Shown: positions 28,114-37,521 of the stretch, piece by piece
Layout of the letters: each line of letters opens with the position of its first letter
Position numbering within the stretch: position 1 is the stretch's first letter
Origin: an uncultured Nitrospiraceae bacterium
Lineage (GTDB): Bacteria > Nitrospirota > Thermodesulfovibrionia > Thermodesulfovibrionales > Dissulfurispiraceae
Length of the DNA: 64,000 nucleotides
Reading direction: 5' to 3'
NCBI GenBank assembly: GCA_903822005.1
Contig: CAIJNL010000036.1
Coordinates: 62,001 to 126,000, forward strand
The notes under the pieces: generated by a model
The model's database searches: none
What the model was told of the DNA's origin: nothing
What the model saw: only the letters and a program-made list of their open reading frames with translations
Translations under genes and position numbers: made by a program

Positions 28114-29706
28114 ATGTCAAGCATGAAATTTGCAGATTTTGAATTCAGTAAAGAGATGGTCAAGGCCATCGAAAAACTCGGGTTTGAAGAACCCACTCCC
28201 ATTCAGGCCGCTGCCATACCCATTATAATGAAAGGCATTGACGTTATTGGACAGGCGCAGACAGGCACCGGCAAGACAGCTGCCTTTGGAATTCCTATAA
28301 GCGAGATGTTCCAGCGTTCCAAAAAACCATTCGCCCTTATTCTGGAACCTACAAGGGAGCTTGCGGTCCAGGTGTCGGAAGAACTGATTAATATAGCCTT
28401 ATTTAAAAAGCTGCAAATTTTGCCTGTCTATGGCGGCAAATCGATTGATACGCAGATCAGGGCCTTCAGGCGCGGGGTTGATATCGTAGTTGGAACACCC
28501 GGGCGCATTATGGACCACATAAACAGAAAGACCTTTTCTCTGACAGACATCAAGATGGTCGTGCTTGATGAGGCCGATGAAATGCTCGATATGGGCTTTA
28601 TCGAAGACATAGAGACAATACTGAAACAAACTCCGGCTGACAGACAGACGCTTCTCTTTTCAGCGACAATGCCGGAATCGATAATCACCATTTCAAAGAA
28701 GTACATGAAAAAGCCCGAAAAGGTGAGGGTAAACCCGGGCAGCATGATAGTGCCGAAGATAAAGCAGGTTTTTTACGAGGTCAGGACCGAGGATAAGATA
28801 AATGCACTTACCAGGCTGCTTGATGTAGAGGATCCGTCGCTTGCCATCATCTTTTGCCATACCAAGCGCGATGTGGATGATGTGAGCCGCAAGCTGCAGA
28901 ATATGGGTTACAATGCCGATGCCCTGCACGGCGATTTTACGCAGGCGAGACGCGAAGAAGTTATGGGCAAATTCAGGAAGGCGCAGATTGAGATACTTGT
29001 GGCCACTGATGTTGCGGCACGAGGACTCGATATCCAGAATGTATCGCATGTCTTTAATTTTAGTATTCCCCAGAACCCGGACAATTATATCCATCGCATA
29101 GGCAGGACAGGAAGGGCGGGCAAATCCGGCATCGCTATTACACTGGTCACACCCAGGGAATATTCGTATCTCAGGCAGATAGAGAAAAAAGCCCAGACAG
29201 TAATAGGCAGACAGAAACTGCCGTCCGCGAAAGAAGCGATTAAGGTGCAGGCAAAGAATATCGAAAATTCGATTGCCGAGATCCTGGAGCAGCAGAAATA
29301 TGCCGGATACCTCGAAATCGCGCAGAGCCTCGCAGGGAGGTTTGACCCTGCAGATATTTCGGCTGCAGCCATGTATGCTGCTTTTGGTGATCTGCCAGAG
29401 GACATGCCCGAGCGGGAGAAGGCGCGGGAACGTGACAAAGACAGGCAGCGTGAACGCCCCGAATCCTCCGGGGGAAGAAGACTATTTATGACGATCGGGA
29501 AAATGGACAAGATCAATGTTCAGGATATAGTCAATTCCATAGCAGCTGAGACTGGTATCCCCCAGAGAAAGATCGTAAATGTAAGGGTTCTGGAAAAGTT
29601 CACTTTTCTAGAGGTGCCTGAAGACCTTGCAGACCGTGTTATACGCAAGATAAATGATATGGTGCTCAAGGGCAGAAAGGTGAAGATTGCCGAGGCGAGA
29701 AAGTAG
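28114..29706 (+). CDS. deaD: DEAD-box RNA helicase, CsdA/DeaD type
   Basis: The 530-residue ATP-dependent RNA helicase contains the Q motif (FEEPTPIQAAAIPI), motif I AQTGTGKT, PTRELAVQV, DEAD in LDEADEMLDMG, SAT, and motif VI HRIGRTGRAGKSG. After the two RecA-like domains (about 1-365) a linker rich in Arg, Glu and Lys (about 425-450) leads to a C-terminal DbpA-like RNA-binding domain (about 455-527). Such helicases aid ribosome assembly and mRNA decay, often in the cold. A shorter start at ATG 28123 is possible. Confidence 0.95.
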   Translation: MSSMKFADFEFSKEMVKAIEKLGFEEPTPIQAAAIPIIMKGIDVIGQAQTGTGKTAAFGIPISEMFQRSKKPFALILEPTRELAVQVSEELINIALFKKLQILPVYGGKSIDTQIRAFRRGVDIVVGTPGRIMDHINRKTFSLTDIKMVVLDEADEMLDMGFIEDIETILKQTPADRQTLLFSATMPESIITISKKYMKKPEKVRVNPGSMIVPKIKQVFYEVRTEDKINALTRLLDVEDPSLAIIFCHTKRDVDDVSRKLQNMGYNADALHGDFTQARREEVMGKFRKAQIEILVATDVAARGLDIQNVSHVFNFSIPQNPDNYIHRIGRTGRAGKSGIAITLVTPREYSYLRQIEKKAQTVIGRQKLPSAKEAIKVQAKNIENSIAEILEQQKYAGYLEIAQSLAGRFDPADISAAAMYAAFGDLPEDMPEREKARERDKDRQRERPESSGGRRLFMTIGKMDKINVQDIVNSIAAETGIPQRKIVNVRVLEKFTFLEVPEDLADRVIRKINDMVLKGRKVKIAEARK

Positions 29707-29728
29707 CTGCGCTATTAAAGATATTTTA

Positions 29729-29758
29729 TTGACAATCCGAATTGTATTGTTATATATT
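29729..29758 (+). promoter_or_regulatory. Sigma-70 promoter of the thiamine operon
   Basis: TTGACA (29729-29734) and TATATT (29753-29758), spacer 18 nt (or TATATA at 29751 with 16 nt). The TPP riboswitch begins within about 10 nt. Confidence 0.7.
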
Positions 29759-29762
29759 TAAC

Positions 29763-29856
29763 ATAGCCTGGGGGAGGTTATAGCCTGAGAGTTTCCCGAT
29801 GAGGGAAAGACCCCTGAACCTGATCCAGTTAATTCTGGCGGAGGAAATGGGATAGT
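29763..29856 (+). promoter_or_regulatory. TPP (thiamine pyrophosphate) riboswitch
   Basis: Thi-box features: GGGGGAGG, CCTGAGAG, ACCCCTGAACCTGATCCAG, then TTAATTCTGGCGGAGGAAAT. Binding of TPP should stabilise the aptamer and allow the terminator immediately downstream to form, lowering thi gene expression. Confidence 0.95.
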
Positions 29857-29866
29857 TTAAGAAGCC

Positions 29867-29903
29867 AAAGCCTCTGTTCCTGTTCAGGATGGAGGCTTTT
29901 TTT
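29867..29903 (+). terminator. Riboswitch-controlled terminator before thiS
   Basis: AAGCCTC/GAGGCTT stem followed by a T-run, sitting between the TPP aptamer and the thiS ribosome site, as expected for transcriptional attenuation. Confidence 0.88.
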
Positions 29904-29918
29904 ATTCTGGAGGTTGGA

Positions 29919-30116
29919 ATGAATTTGAAAGTTAATGGTGAGGACTACCAGACACTGAAAGAAACAGTTGCCGGACTTCTTCAGGAGATGGAAATACAGA
30001 GCGGACGGGTAGCCGTAGAGGTAAATCTGAAGATTATAAAAAAAGCTGATTATGACAACGCGCGTCTCAGCGAGGGTGACGTCATTGAGATAGTTAATTT
30101 TGTTGGCGGAGGATAG
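29919..30116 (+). CDS. thiS: Sulfur carrier protein ThiS
   Basis: The 65-residue ubiquitin-like protein starts MNLKVNGED and ends VNFVGGG; the C-terminal Gly-Gly is the site that is adenylated and converted to thiocarboxylate to deliver sulfur for the thiazole ring. ATG 29919 follows GGAGG. thiF is not adjacent, so adenylation is done by a protein encoded elsewhere. thiG follows after 90 nt. Confidence 0.93.
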   Translation: MNLKVNGEDYQTLKETVAGLLQEMEIQSGRVAVEVNLKIIKKADYDNARLSEGDVIEIVNFVGGG

Positions 30117-30206
30117 AGATATAATCCTGCACCGACTTTTATGGAAAGGGAAACAGTATCTCCCTGGGCAGCTGGCAGTGACTAAAGTAAATATTCAGGA
30201 GGCATC

Positions 30207-30980
30207 ATGAAAGAAGACAAACTGATAATACAGGGCATTGAGTTTAAGTCGCGGTTCTGGATCGGCACCGGAAAGTATAAGGACTTTGACGAGACCGCAA
30301 GGGTGATTGAGGCCTCGGGCTCCGACATGGTGACTGTCGCTGTCAGAAGGGTCAATATAACTGACAGGAAATCACCCAATCTGCTCGACTTTCTGGATCC
30401 GAAAAAATACAAGATACTGCCCAATACCGCGGGTTGCTATAACGTCGAGGATGCCCTCAGGTATTCGCGCCTTGCCAGAGAGGCGGGCGTATCGGACATG
30501 ATCAAGCTGGAGGTAATAGGCGATGAGAGGACCCTGTTTCCGGACGTTATCGGGCTTCTGAGGGCTACGGAGATACTGGCTAAGGAAGGGTTTATTGTCT
30601 TTCCCTATACTAACGATGATCCGGTTATGTGCAAGAGGCTTGAAGACGCCGGAGCTGCTGTAGTCATGCCTCTTGGCGCCCCGATCGGTTCGGGTCTCGG
30701 CCTTCGCAACCCGTACAATATCAAGATAATTCTTGAGGCTTCCAGTGTACCTGTAATTGTAGACGCAGGTGTAGGCATAGCATCTGATGCCGCCGTTGCG
30801 ATGGAACTCGGCTGTGATGCTGTTTTGATTAATACGGCTGTTGCGGGCGCAAAAGACCCCATGGCAATGGCTGAGGCCATCAAGTATGCCGTCATGGCCG
30901 GCCGGCTTGCTTATAAGGCAGGACGCATGCCTAAAAAGCTTTATGCCACGGCAAGCAGTCCGATTGATGGAATGCTTTAA
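30207..30980 (+). CDS. thiG: Thiazole synthase ThiG
   Basis: ThiG forms the thiazole phosphate moiety of thiamine from deoxyxylulose 5-phosphate, dehydroglycine and ThiS thiocarboxylate. The 257-residue TIM barrel has the Schiff-base lysine at about Lys100 ([10 protein letters not shown]), LPNTAGC and the phosphate-binding [14 protein letters not shown] near the C-terminal side. AGGAGG precedes its ATG. thiE starts on the last base of its stop codon. Confidence 0.97.
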   Translation: MKEDKLIIQGIEFKSRFWIGTGKYKDFDETARVIEASGSDMVTVAVRRVNITDRKSPNLLDFLDPKKYKILPNTAGCYNVEDALRYSRLAREAGVSDMIKLEVIGDERTLFPDVIGLLRATEILAKEGFIVFPYTNDDPVMCKRLEDAGAAVVMPLGAPIGSGLGLRNPYNIKIILEASSVPVIVDAGVGIASDAAVAMELGCDAVLINTAVAGAKDPMAMAEAIKYAVMAGRLAYKAGRMPKKLYATASSPIDGML

Positions 30981-31633
30981 TGATGTTGTCACAACTTGTT
31001 GATTTTAAGCTGTATTTGATAACTGACAGGAAGATTTTTAAAACTGAAGATGCTTATTTCACGGCAGTTGAACAGGCATTGTCGGCCGGCGTCAAGGCGG
31101 TGCAGCTAAGGGAAAAAGACCTTGCAACTAGAGAGTTGCTGGACATGGCTTATCGGTTCAGAGAGCTAACGCGGCGTTACGGTGCGAGACTCTTTATCAA
31201 TGACAGGATAGATATCGCGCTTGGTGTTGATGCGGACGGTGTCCATATTGGAAATGCCGGCGTTCCGGTTCGAGTGGCAAGAAAAATTGCTTGTGACAGG
31301 CTCACGATAGGCTGTTCGACTCATTCGAAAAAGGAAGCTGTATGTGCGGAAGAAGAGGGGGCAGATTTTATTACCTTCGGTCCGGTTTTCAAAACTCCCT
31401 CCAAGATGCAATACGGAGAGCCGGTGGGCCTGGAAGCATTGAGTGAGATGATAAAAATGGTTTCCCTGCCGGTATACGGCATCGGGGGCATAAAAATGGA
31501 TAATGTCGAGGCTGTTCTCAGTTCAGGGGCCCAAGGCATCGCGCTGATAAGCGGCATTCTTGCTTCAACAGCCGTTGAGGCGACCGCCCGGGAGTATCTT
31601 AAAAAGGCTGGTGAAAAACATGACAAGAATTGA
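30980..31633 (+). CDS. thiE: Thiamine phosphate synthase ThiE
   Basis: The 217-residue TIM barrel joins HMP pyrophosphate with thiazole phosphate to give thiamine phosphate. Family segments present are LYLITDRK, VKAVQLREKDL, RLFINDRIDIALGVDADGVHIG split across the mid region, FGPVFKTPSK and VYGIGGI. No HMP kinase (ThiD) domain is attached. The start shares one base with the thiG stop, and the thiC start lies inside its 3' end. Confidence 0.96.
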   Translation: MMLSQLVDFKLYLITDRKIFKTEDAYFTAVEQALSAGVKAVQLREKDLATRELLDMAYRFRELTRRYGARLFINDRIDIALGVDADGVHIGNAGVPVRVARKIACDRLTIGCSTHSKKEAVCAEEEGADFITFGPVFKTPSKMQYGEPVGLEALSEMIKMVSLPVYGIGGIKMDNVEAVLSSGAQGIALISGILASTAVEATAREYLKKAGEKHDKN

Positions 31634-32918
31634 ATACGCAAAAAAAGGCATAGTTACTGATGAGATGAAGGCAGTTGCCGCTGCTGAGGGCATATGTTCC
31701 GAACAGCTTGCCGCAGATATAGCTGAGGGAACCTCGCTTATCTCAAGAAATATCAATCACAAGATAACTCCACTTGGAATAGGCAAGGGTATGAGCACCA
31801 AGATCAACGCCAATATCGGTACATCAAAGGACAAGATATCTTTTGATGATGAGCTGAAAAAACTTGATGTTTGCGTGAAGTTTGGCTGTGACGCCGTCAT
31901 GGACCTTTCCACGGGAGGCGCGATCAGGGACCTCAGGCAGATGCTTATATCAAGGTCGCCTTTGTCTGTCGGAACCGTTCCCCTTTACGACGCGCTTGTC
32001 CGTACGGTTGATAAGCACGGGTCGATCGCAAAGATGACAGCCGACGAGTTCTTCCAGGTAATTGAAGATCATGCTGAAGACGGAGTCGACTTTATCACTG
32101 TTCATTGCGGAGTGACTTTGAGCGCGATAGAGCGGCTCAAGAAGGACCCCAGAATTCTCAATGTCGTCAGCAGGGGAGGTTCGTTCATTCTCGAATGGAT
32201 GATCTTTAATGAGAGGGAAAATCCTTTGTACGAACAGTATGACAGGCTGCTCGAACTATCGAAAAAGTATGATCTGACACTCAGCCTTGGTGACGGATTC
32301 AGACCGGGTTGTATTGCTGACGCGACTGACCGCAGCCAGCTCGAAGAGCTCATTATTCTTGGTGAGCTAAGGGACAGGGCTCTTGAGGCAGGTGTTCAGG
32401 CCATGATCGAGGGACCTGGCCATGTCCCGATAAACCAGGTAGAGATGAATATTAAACTGCAGAAAGAGATTTGCAAAGGGGCGCCTTTTTATGTGCTCGG
32501 CCCGCTCGTTACTGACCTCGGCATGGGCTATGACCATATAACGGCTGCTATCGGCGGAGCCATCGCTGGTGCGGCCGGGGCGGATTTCCTCTGCTATGTG
32601 ACGCCGGCTGAGCACATCAGGCTGCCGAATCTCGATGATGTGCGCGACGGTATTATTGCCTCAAAGATCGCGGCCCATGCTGCCGACATAGCAAAAGGAG
32701 TTCCCGGCGCGATTGAAAAGGACAGGAAGATGGCGCAATGCAGGAAAAATCTTGATTGGGAGGGGCAGGCTGCTCTTAGTTTCAACCCCGAACTTGTCAG
32801 GAAGTGGAGGGCTGAACTTCCGCCGAGTGTCAGCGACGTATGCAGCATGTGCGGTGAATTCTGCGCCATCAAGGCCGTGGAGCGGGCACTTGCGAGGGCA
32901 CAGGAGGTCGGCAGGTAA
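31620..32918 (+). CDS. thiC: Phosphomethylpyrimidine synthase ThiC, short form
   Basis: ThiC is a radical SAM enzyme that rearranges aminoimidazole ribotide into HMP phosphate. The 432-residue length matches the short form of many anaerobes, lacking the long N-terminal domain of E. coli ThiC. Core segments such as ADFLCYVTPAEH, EGPGHVPINQVE and GAPFYVLGPLVTDLGMGYD are present, and the cluster-binding tail reads CSMCGEFC. ATG 31620 overlaps the thiE end by 14 nt. Being last of the thi genes yet under the same riboswitch, it is regulated with thiSGE. Confidence 0.97.
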   Translation: MTRIEYAKKGIVTDEMKAVAAAEGICSEQLAADIAEGTSLISRNINHKITPLGIGKGMSTKINANIGTSKDKISFDDELKKLDVCVKFGCDAVMDLSTGGAIRDLRQMLISRSPLSVGTVPLYDALVRTVDKHGSIAKMTADEFFQVIEDHAEDGVDFITVHCGVTLSAIERLKKDPRILNVVSRGGSFILEWMIFNERENPLYEQYDRLLELSKKYDLTLSLGDGFRPGCIADATDRSQLEELIILGELRDRALEAGVQAMIEGPGHVPINQVEMNIKLQKEICKGAPFYVLGPLVTDLGMGYDHITAAIGGAIAGAAGADFLCYVTPAEHIRLPNLDDVRDGIIASKIAAHAADIAKGVPGAIEKDRKMAQCRKNLDWEGQAALSFNPELVRKWRAELPPSVSDVCSMCGEFCAIKAVERALARAQEVGR

Positions 32919-32948
32919 TCTTTATGATGCCGGACCTATGGAGGAGAA

Positions 32949-33665
32949 ATGATACTCGGTGTTAATGTAGACCATATCGCGACCCTCAGGCAGGCGCGTC
33001 TGGCCGATGAGCCTGATCCTGTTGTTGCGGCTAAACTGGCCCTTCTGGGAGGTGCGGATGGAATTACGGTGCACCTCCGGGAAGACAGGCGACATATCCA
33101 GGACAGGGATGTCACGGTTCTAAGGAAGACCGTTACCTGCGAACTGAATCTCGAGATGGCAGCCACTGACGAAATGGTGGGCATCGCCATTGGGCTTAGG
33201 CCTGAGCTGGTTACTCTGGTGCCGGAAAAAAGGATGGAACTTACAACTGAGGGAGGCCTTGATGTCAGAGGGCAGAAGATCCATCTGAAAGAGGCAATAA
33301 AGAAGATACGCGATGCGGGAATTCCTGTGAGTCTATTCATAAATCCTGATATTGACGACGTCAGGACTTCGAAAGAACTGGACGCCGATATGGTCGAGAT
33401 TCATACGGGCCACTATGCCAACTCAGTCCCTCCTATGACAAGCGACGAACTCCTCAGGGTGATCGCAGCAGTAAAAGAGGCGCGTTCGCTCGGTCTTTAT
33501 GTTAATGCTGGTCACGGGCTTAATTATAAAAATGTGCAGGAAATAGCAGCCATAAAGGATCTGAGGGGCCTATATATTGGACACAGCATTATATCGAGGG
33601 CTGTTCTCACAGGTCTTGAAGCTGCTGTCAGGGACATGAAGGACATCATAAGGCGTTGTCAATGA
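32949..33665 (+). CDS. pdxJ: Pyridoxine 5'-phosphate synthase PdxJ
   Basis: PdxJ condenses 1-deoxyxylulose 5-phosphate with 3-amino-2-oxopropyl phosphate to form pyridoxine phosphate. The 238-residue TIM barrel begins MILGVNVDHIATLRQAR and contains GGADGITVHLREDRRHI and VNAGHGLNYKN, all near-invariant. GGAGG precedes it. It uses the same sugar precursor as ThiG, which may explain its place after the thi genes. It overlaps acpS by 4 nt. Confidence 0.97.
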   Translation: MILGVNVDHIATLRQARLADEPDPVVAAKLALLGGADGITVHLREDRRHIQDRDVTVLRKTVTCELNLEMAATDEMVGIAIGLRPELVTLVPEKRMELTTEGGLDVRGQKIHLKEAIKKIRDAGIPVSLFINPDIDDVRTSKELDADMVEIHTGHYANSVPPMTSDELLRVIAAVKEARSLGLYVNAGHGLNYKNVQEIAAIKDLRGLYIGHSIISRAVLTGLEAAVRDMKDIIRRCQ

Positions 33666-34030
33666 TCTGCGGAGTTGGTACCGATATAGTCGAAATCGTC
33701 CGCATACGCGAGGCCGTAGAGAAGTGGGAGGAGCATTTTCTCAAAAAGATATTCAGCGAAAACGAGATAACTTATTGTTATTCAAGGAATGATCCTGCCC
33801 TGCATCTTGCTGCCAGGTTTGCTGCCAAAGAAGCATGCATAAAGGCCCTTTCGACCTCCATAACGGACTATATATCCATGAAGGATATCGAAGTGCGCAA
33901 TGAGCCGTCAGGCAAGCCGTCAATTCATATTTGTAAAAACAGTACAAGTCTGGGCCGGATTACCCTGCATCTTTCCCTTTCCCATGAGCGCCAGTACGCG
34001 GTTGCTACGGTAATTGCCGAAGAGCAATGA
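33662..34030 (+). CDS. acpS: Holo-[acyl-carrier-protein] synthase AcpS
   Basis: The 122-residue enzyme transfers 4'-phosphopantetheine from CoA to acyl carrier protein. Hallmarks are GVGTDIVEIVRI with the Mg-binding Asp, and RFAAKEACIKAL with the catalytic Glu and Lys. pdxJ-acpS is a widespread gene pair. Start ATG 33662 shares ATGA with the pdxJ stop. Confidence 0.95.
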   Translation: MICGVGTDIVEIVRIREAVEKWEEHFLKKIFSENEITYCYSRNDPALHLAARFAAKEACIKALSTSITDYISMKDIEVRNEPSGKPSIHICKNSTSLGRITLHLSLSHERQYAVATVIAEEQ

Positions 34031-34157
34031 TTGCACCAGTGCCGATATTCGTTCAGATTTGTTCCGGCATCTCCGGCAAGGTTGAAAGAAAAATAGCCTA
34101 AAGAGTATAATTTCAAGTCTATTTGCCTGTTTCTTCATAAATTTAAGGAGGTTTTCT

Positions 34158-34940
34158 GTGAACTGTATTGTGTGCATAAAGCAGGTTCCTGATGCCGCTG
34201 AGGTAAAGATCAACCCCGAAACTAATACGCTGATCAGGGAAGGCGTGCCGAGCATGATAAACCCGTTTGATGTTAATGCTATCGAGGCAGCGGTGCAGAT
34301 ACGTGAAAAGCTGGGCGGGAAAGTGACAGTAATAACCATGGGACCGCCTCAGGCCGATGCGGCTTTAAGAGAGGCAGTATCAATGGGAGCGGATGAGGGA
34401 ATTCTCATATCCGATAAGGCATTTGCCGGTTCGGATACGTGGGCAACGTCATATACGCTGTCCAAAGCCATAAGCAAGATCGGATTCGATATCATTTTAT
34501 GCGGAAAACAGGCGATTGATGGCGACACGGCACAGGTCGGTCCCGAGGTCGCTGAATTCCTCGATATTCCGCATGTGGCCTTTGTGAAGAAGATAGAAGA
34601 GATTTCCGAGAAATCGCTTGTCGTTCACCGCCATATGGACGATGGTTATGATGTGGTCGAAACGCCTGTACCCGTGCTTCTTACTGTTACTAGAGAGATA
34701 AACGTGCCGCGACTTCCCTCGCTCAAAGGGAAAATGGCCGCTAAAAAGGCCGTTATCGGCAAGATGGATTTTGCGGCAATCGGCGCAGAGGAGGGGAAGG
34801 TTGGACTCAAGGGTTCGCCGACCCAGGTGCAAAACATATTTGCCCCGCCGGTCAAAGGCAACAGGAGGATGCTTGAAGGTCCCATAGAGGAACAGATTAA
34901 AACGCTCGTCGATGAATTGAGGAGGCTCCAATGCGTATAG
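34158..34940 (+). CDS. etfB: Electron transfer flavoprotein beta subunit
   Basis: The 260-residue EtfB begins MNCIVCIKQVPDAAEVKI (GTG start, AAGGAGG upstream), with VITMGPPQADAALREAVSMG and the adenine nucleotide region GKQAIDGDTAQVGPEVAE. With EtfA it forms an FAD-containing heterodimer that carries electrons between acyl-CoA or other dehydrogenases and the respiratory or ferredoxin pool. Its end overlaps etfA by 10 nt. Confidence 0.95.
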   Translation: MNCIVCIKQVPDAAEVKINPETNTLIREGVPSMINPFDVNAIEAAVQIREKLGGKVTVITMGPPQADAALREAVSMGADEGILISDKAFAGSDTWATSYTLSKAISKIGFDIILCGKQAIDGDTAQVGPEVAEFLDIPHVAFVKKIEEISEKSLVVHRHMDDGYDVVETPVPVLLTVTREINVPRLPSLKGKMAAKKAVIGKMDFAAIGAEEGKVGLKGSPTQVQNIFAPPVKGNRRMLEGPIEEQIKTLVDELRRLQCV

Positions 34941-36121
34941 TCATCGATAAAGATAAATGCACGGCATGCGGCGCATGCATTGGCTCTTGTCCGGTATCCG
35001 CCATAGCGATGAAGGATGACAAGGCGGTTATAGACGACTTTTGCAATTTCTGCAAGGCCTGTATTAATGCATGTCCCGAAGGCGCTATCCTCGAGATTAA
35101 GGATGAAGAAGCAGCCCCAGCCGCAGATCTTTCGGCCTATAAAGGCGTATGGGTGTTTGCTGAGCAGAGAGAGGGCAAACTGGTTTCTGTCGGGCTGGAA
35201 CTCCTCGGCGAAGGCCGCAAACTTGCGGAGATCCGCAAGGCAGAATTATGCGCGGTGCTTTTGGGGGCAACTGAGGCCGAGGCAAAAGAGCTTATAGCCT
35301 GGGGTGCCGACAAGGTTTATCATGCAGCCGATCCGATGCTCGAGAAGTTTAATGATGAGCCTTACTCGCAGATATTCAGTCTTCTTATCAATCAGTACAA
35401 GCCCGAAATCGTACTTGCGGGGGCTTCCGCTCTTGGCAGGTCATTTTTCCCCAGGGTCGCCTGCAAGGTAAATACAGGCCTGACTGCTGATTGTACTGCC
35501 CTCGGTATACAAGAGGAGACCGGGCACCTGCTGCAGATAAGGCCGGCGTTTGGCGGCAATATCATGGCGACCATATTATGCCCGAATGATCGTCCGCAGA
35601 TGGCAACCGTTCGTCCAAAAGTAATGAAGAAAGGCGAATATGATGCAGGCCGCAAGGGCGAGATCATAAAGGTGCCCGTCAGCGGGCTTGTGTCGAAGAC
35701 CAAAGTAGTCGAGATCGTTCAGGAGTCTGCTGAAGGCATAGTAAATCTGCATGATGTAGAGGTGATAGTCTCTGGCGGCAGGGGACTGACCGATCCGAAG
35801 GGCTTCGAGATGCTCAAGGAGCTTGCGGCTCTGCTTGGCGGTGCGGTAGGCGCATCGAGGGCTGCTGTTGATGAAGGCTGGATACCTTACAGGCATCAGG
35901 TTGGTCAGACCGGTAAAACAGTGGGCCCGAAGATATATATTGCATGCGGCATTTCGGGTGCTGTTCAGCATCTTGTCGGAATGCAGTCGTCTGACATAAT
36001 AATCGCCATTAACAAGAACCCCGATGCCGCTATTTTCAGCGTGGCCACATACGGTATAGTCGGGGACGTTTATGAAGTAGTGCCTATGCTGATCAGCAAA
36101 ATCAAAGAGGTGAAGGGATAA
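34931..36121 (+). CDS. etfA: Electron transfer flavoprotein alpha subunit with N-terminal ferredoxin domain
   Basis: The 396-residue protein is longer than standard EtfA because of an N-terminal two-cluster ferredoxin domain: CTACGACIGSCP (about residues 11-22) and CNFCKACINACP (about 38-49). The EtfA domain follows, with the FAD-binding C-terminal part SGGRGLTDPKGFEMLKELA and GAVGASRAAVDEGWIPY. This fusion is typical of anaerobes and suggests direct exchange with a low-potential iron-sulfur partner, possibly electron bifurcation; that is inference. fabD begins on its last base. Confidence 0.95.
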   Translation: MRIVIDKDKCTACGACIGSCPVSAIAMKDDKAVIDDFCNFCKACINACPEGAILEIKDEEAAPAADLSAYKGVWVFAEQREGKLVSVGLELLGEGRKLAEIRKAELCAVLLGATEAEAKELIAWGADKVYHAADPMLEKFNDEPYSQIFSLLINQYKPEIVLAGASALGRSFFPRVACKVNTGLTADCTALGIQEETGHLLQIRPAFGGNIMATILCPNDRPQMATVRPKVMKKGEYDAGRKGEIIKVPVSGLVSKTKVVEIVQESAEGIVNLHDVEVIVSGGRGLTDPKGFEMLKELAALLGGAVGASRAAVDEGWIPYRHQVGQTGKTVGPKIYIACGISGAVQHLVGMQSSDIIIAINKNPDAAIFSVATYGIVGDVYEVVPMLISKIKEVKG

Positions 36122-37044
36122 TGTCTATCTCCTTTATGTTTCCCGGACAGGGCAGCCAGGCTGTTGGGATGGGAAAGAGCCTGTATGAGAATTTTGACGA
36201 GATAAAGAAACTGTATGATGATGCGTCGAATGTCCTGGGCTATGATGTCGCAGGTCTGAGCTTTAACGGACCAGCCGAGGAGCTTAATAAAACATACCGC
36301 ACTCAGCCTTGCCTGCTGGTTGCGAGCATAGCGGCTTATACCGCGCTCGGACTCAGGAACATAAGGCCTGACGCGGTCGCCGGTCATAGCCTTGGCGAGT
36401 ACTCGGCCCTTGTTGCTGCCGGCAGCCTGTCTTTTGGTGATGCTGTAAAGATAACCGAGATGCGGGGCAATATTATGCAACAGGCTGTACCCGAAGGCAA
36501 AGGCCTCATGGCAGCTATCCTCGGTCTCGACAGAAGCGTTGTCGACACTCTCTGCAAAAGCCTGAGTTCCGGATATGCGGCCGCGGCCAATTATAACTGT
36601 CCGAGTCAGGTCGTCGTGTCGGGCGAAAAGGCGGCGGTGGAAGAACTGACGGTAAAGGCCAAAGAGGCTGGGGCCAAGCGTGCGCTGCCGCTTGCGGTGA
36701 GCGTTCCTTCTCACTCCGCGCTGATGGAAGAGGCCGGCAATAAATTTGCTGAAGCGCTGAAGGAATTCGAAATTAAAGACGCGGTAATACCTTTTGTAAA
36801 CAACGTTGACGCCCGGTTCATTTCAGGGGCCGATGAGATCAGGGCATCGCTGATAAGGCAGCTCAGTCAGCCCGTGTTATGGGAAGACTGCGTCAAGACA
36901 ATATCCTCCAGAGGCATATTAACGTTTATTGAAGTTGGTCCCGGCAAGGTGCTGTCAGGACTCGTAAAGAGGATTGTTGCCGAGACAAAGATATACAATG
37001 TCGAAGACATCGACAGCCTGAACAAGACCGCTGCCGAAATCTGA
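36121..37044 (+). CDS. fabD: Malonyl-CoA:ACP transacylase
   Basis: FabD loads malonate from CoA onto acyl carrier protein for fatty acid elongation. The 307-residue alpha/beta hydrolase-like protein starts MSISFMFPGQGSQAVGMG and has the catalytic serine in GHSLGEYSALVAAG, with the His in VPSHSALM and the C-terminal VGPGKVLSGLVKR. It is separated from the other fab genes and lies after etfBA. The start shares one base with the etfA stop. Confidence 0.97.
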   Translation: MSISFMFPGQGSQAVGMGKSLYENFDEIKKLYDDASNVLGYDVAGLSFNGPAEELNKTYRTQPCLLVASIAAYTALGLRNIRPDAVAGHSLGEYSALVAAGSLSFGDAVKITEMRGNIMQQAVPEGKGLMAAILGLDRSVVDTLCKSLSSGYAAAANYNCPSQVVVSGEKAAVEELTVKAKEAGAKRALPLAVSVPSHSALMEEAGNKFAEALKEFEIKDAVIPFVNNVDARFISGADEIRASLIRQLSQPVLWEDCVKTISSRGILTFIEVGPGKVLSGLVKRIVAETKIYNVEDIDSLNKTAAEI

Positions 37045-37094
37045 GTCGCGGCTGCTTTAAGTATCAGGGAATCACTATACCAGGGAGGATGTAA

Positions 37095-37508
37095 ATGGAG
37101 AAGACGCTTCTTATAATCAAACCCGACGGGGTTAAGCAGAATATAATCGGGGAAATCGTTAGCCGGTTCGAAAAAAAAGGTCTCAGGATTGTAGCCATCA
37201 AAAAAGTATGGCTTACAAAAGCACAGGCCAAGTCTTTTTATATAGTCCACAAGGAAAAGCCTTTTTACGAACCGCTTTCGGATTTCATGTCTGAAGGGCC
37301 GGTAGTGCCTGTGGTTATTGAAGGTGCTGGGGTCATCGCAAAGGTCAGGGAGATAATGGGCGCTACAAATCCTGCCAATGCTGCTGCCGGCACAATAAGA
37401 AAGGATTTTGCTGAAAGCGTCGAGCGCAATATTGTACATGGATCTGATTCTCCAGAGTCTGCAGCATACGAGATTCCCTTTTTCTTTTCCGCTGCAGAGA
37501 TACTGTAA
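37095..37508 (+). CDS. ndk: Nucleoside diphosphate kinase
   Basis: The 137-residue enzyme equalises nucleoside triphosphate pools by phosphate transfer through a histidine. [19 protein letters not shown] begins the fold and the phosphohistidine His115 lies in [12 protein letters not shown]. Length is standard. GGGAGG precedes the ATG. A stem-loop follows the stop. Confidence 0.98.
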   Translation: MEKTLLIIKPDGVKQNIIGEIVSRFEKKGLRIVAIKKVWLTKAQAKSFYIVHKEKPFYEPLSDFMSEGPVVPVVIEGAGVIAKVREIMGATNPANAAAGTIRKDFAESVERNIVHGSDSPESAAYEIPFFFSAAEIL

Positions 37509-37521
37509 TAAACTTTTCCTG

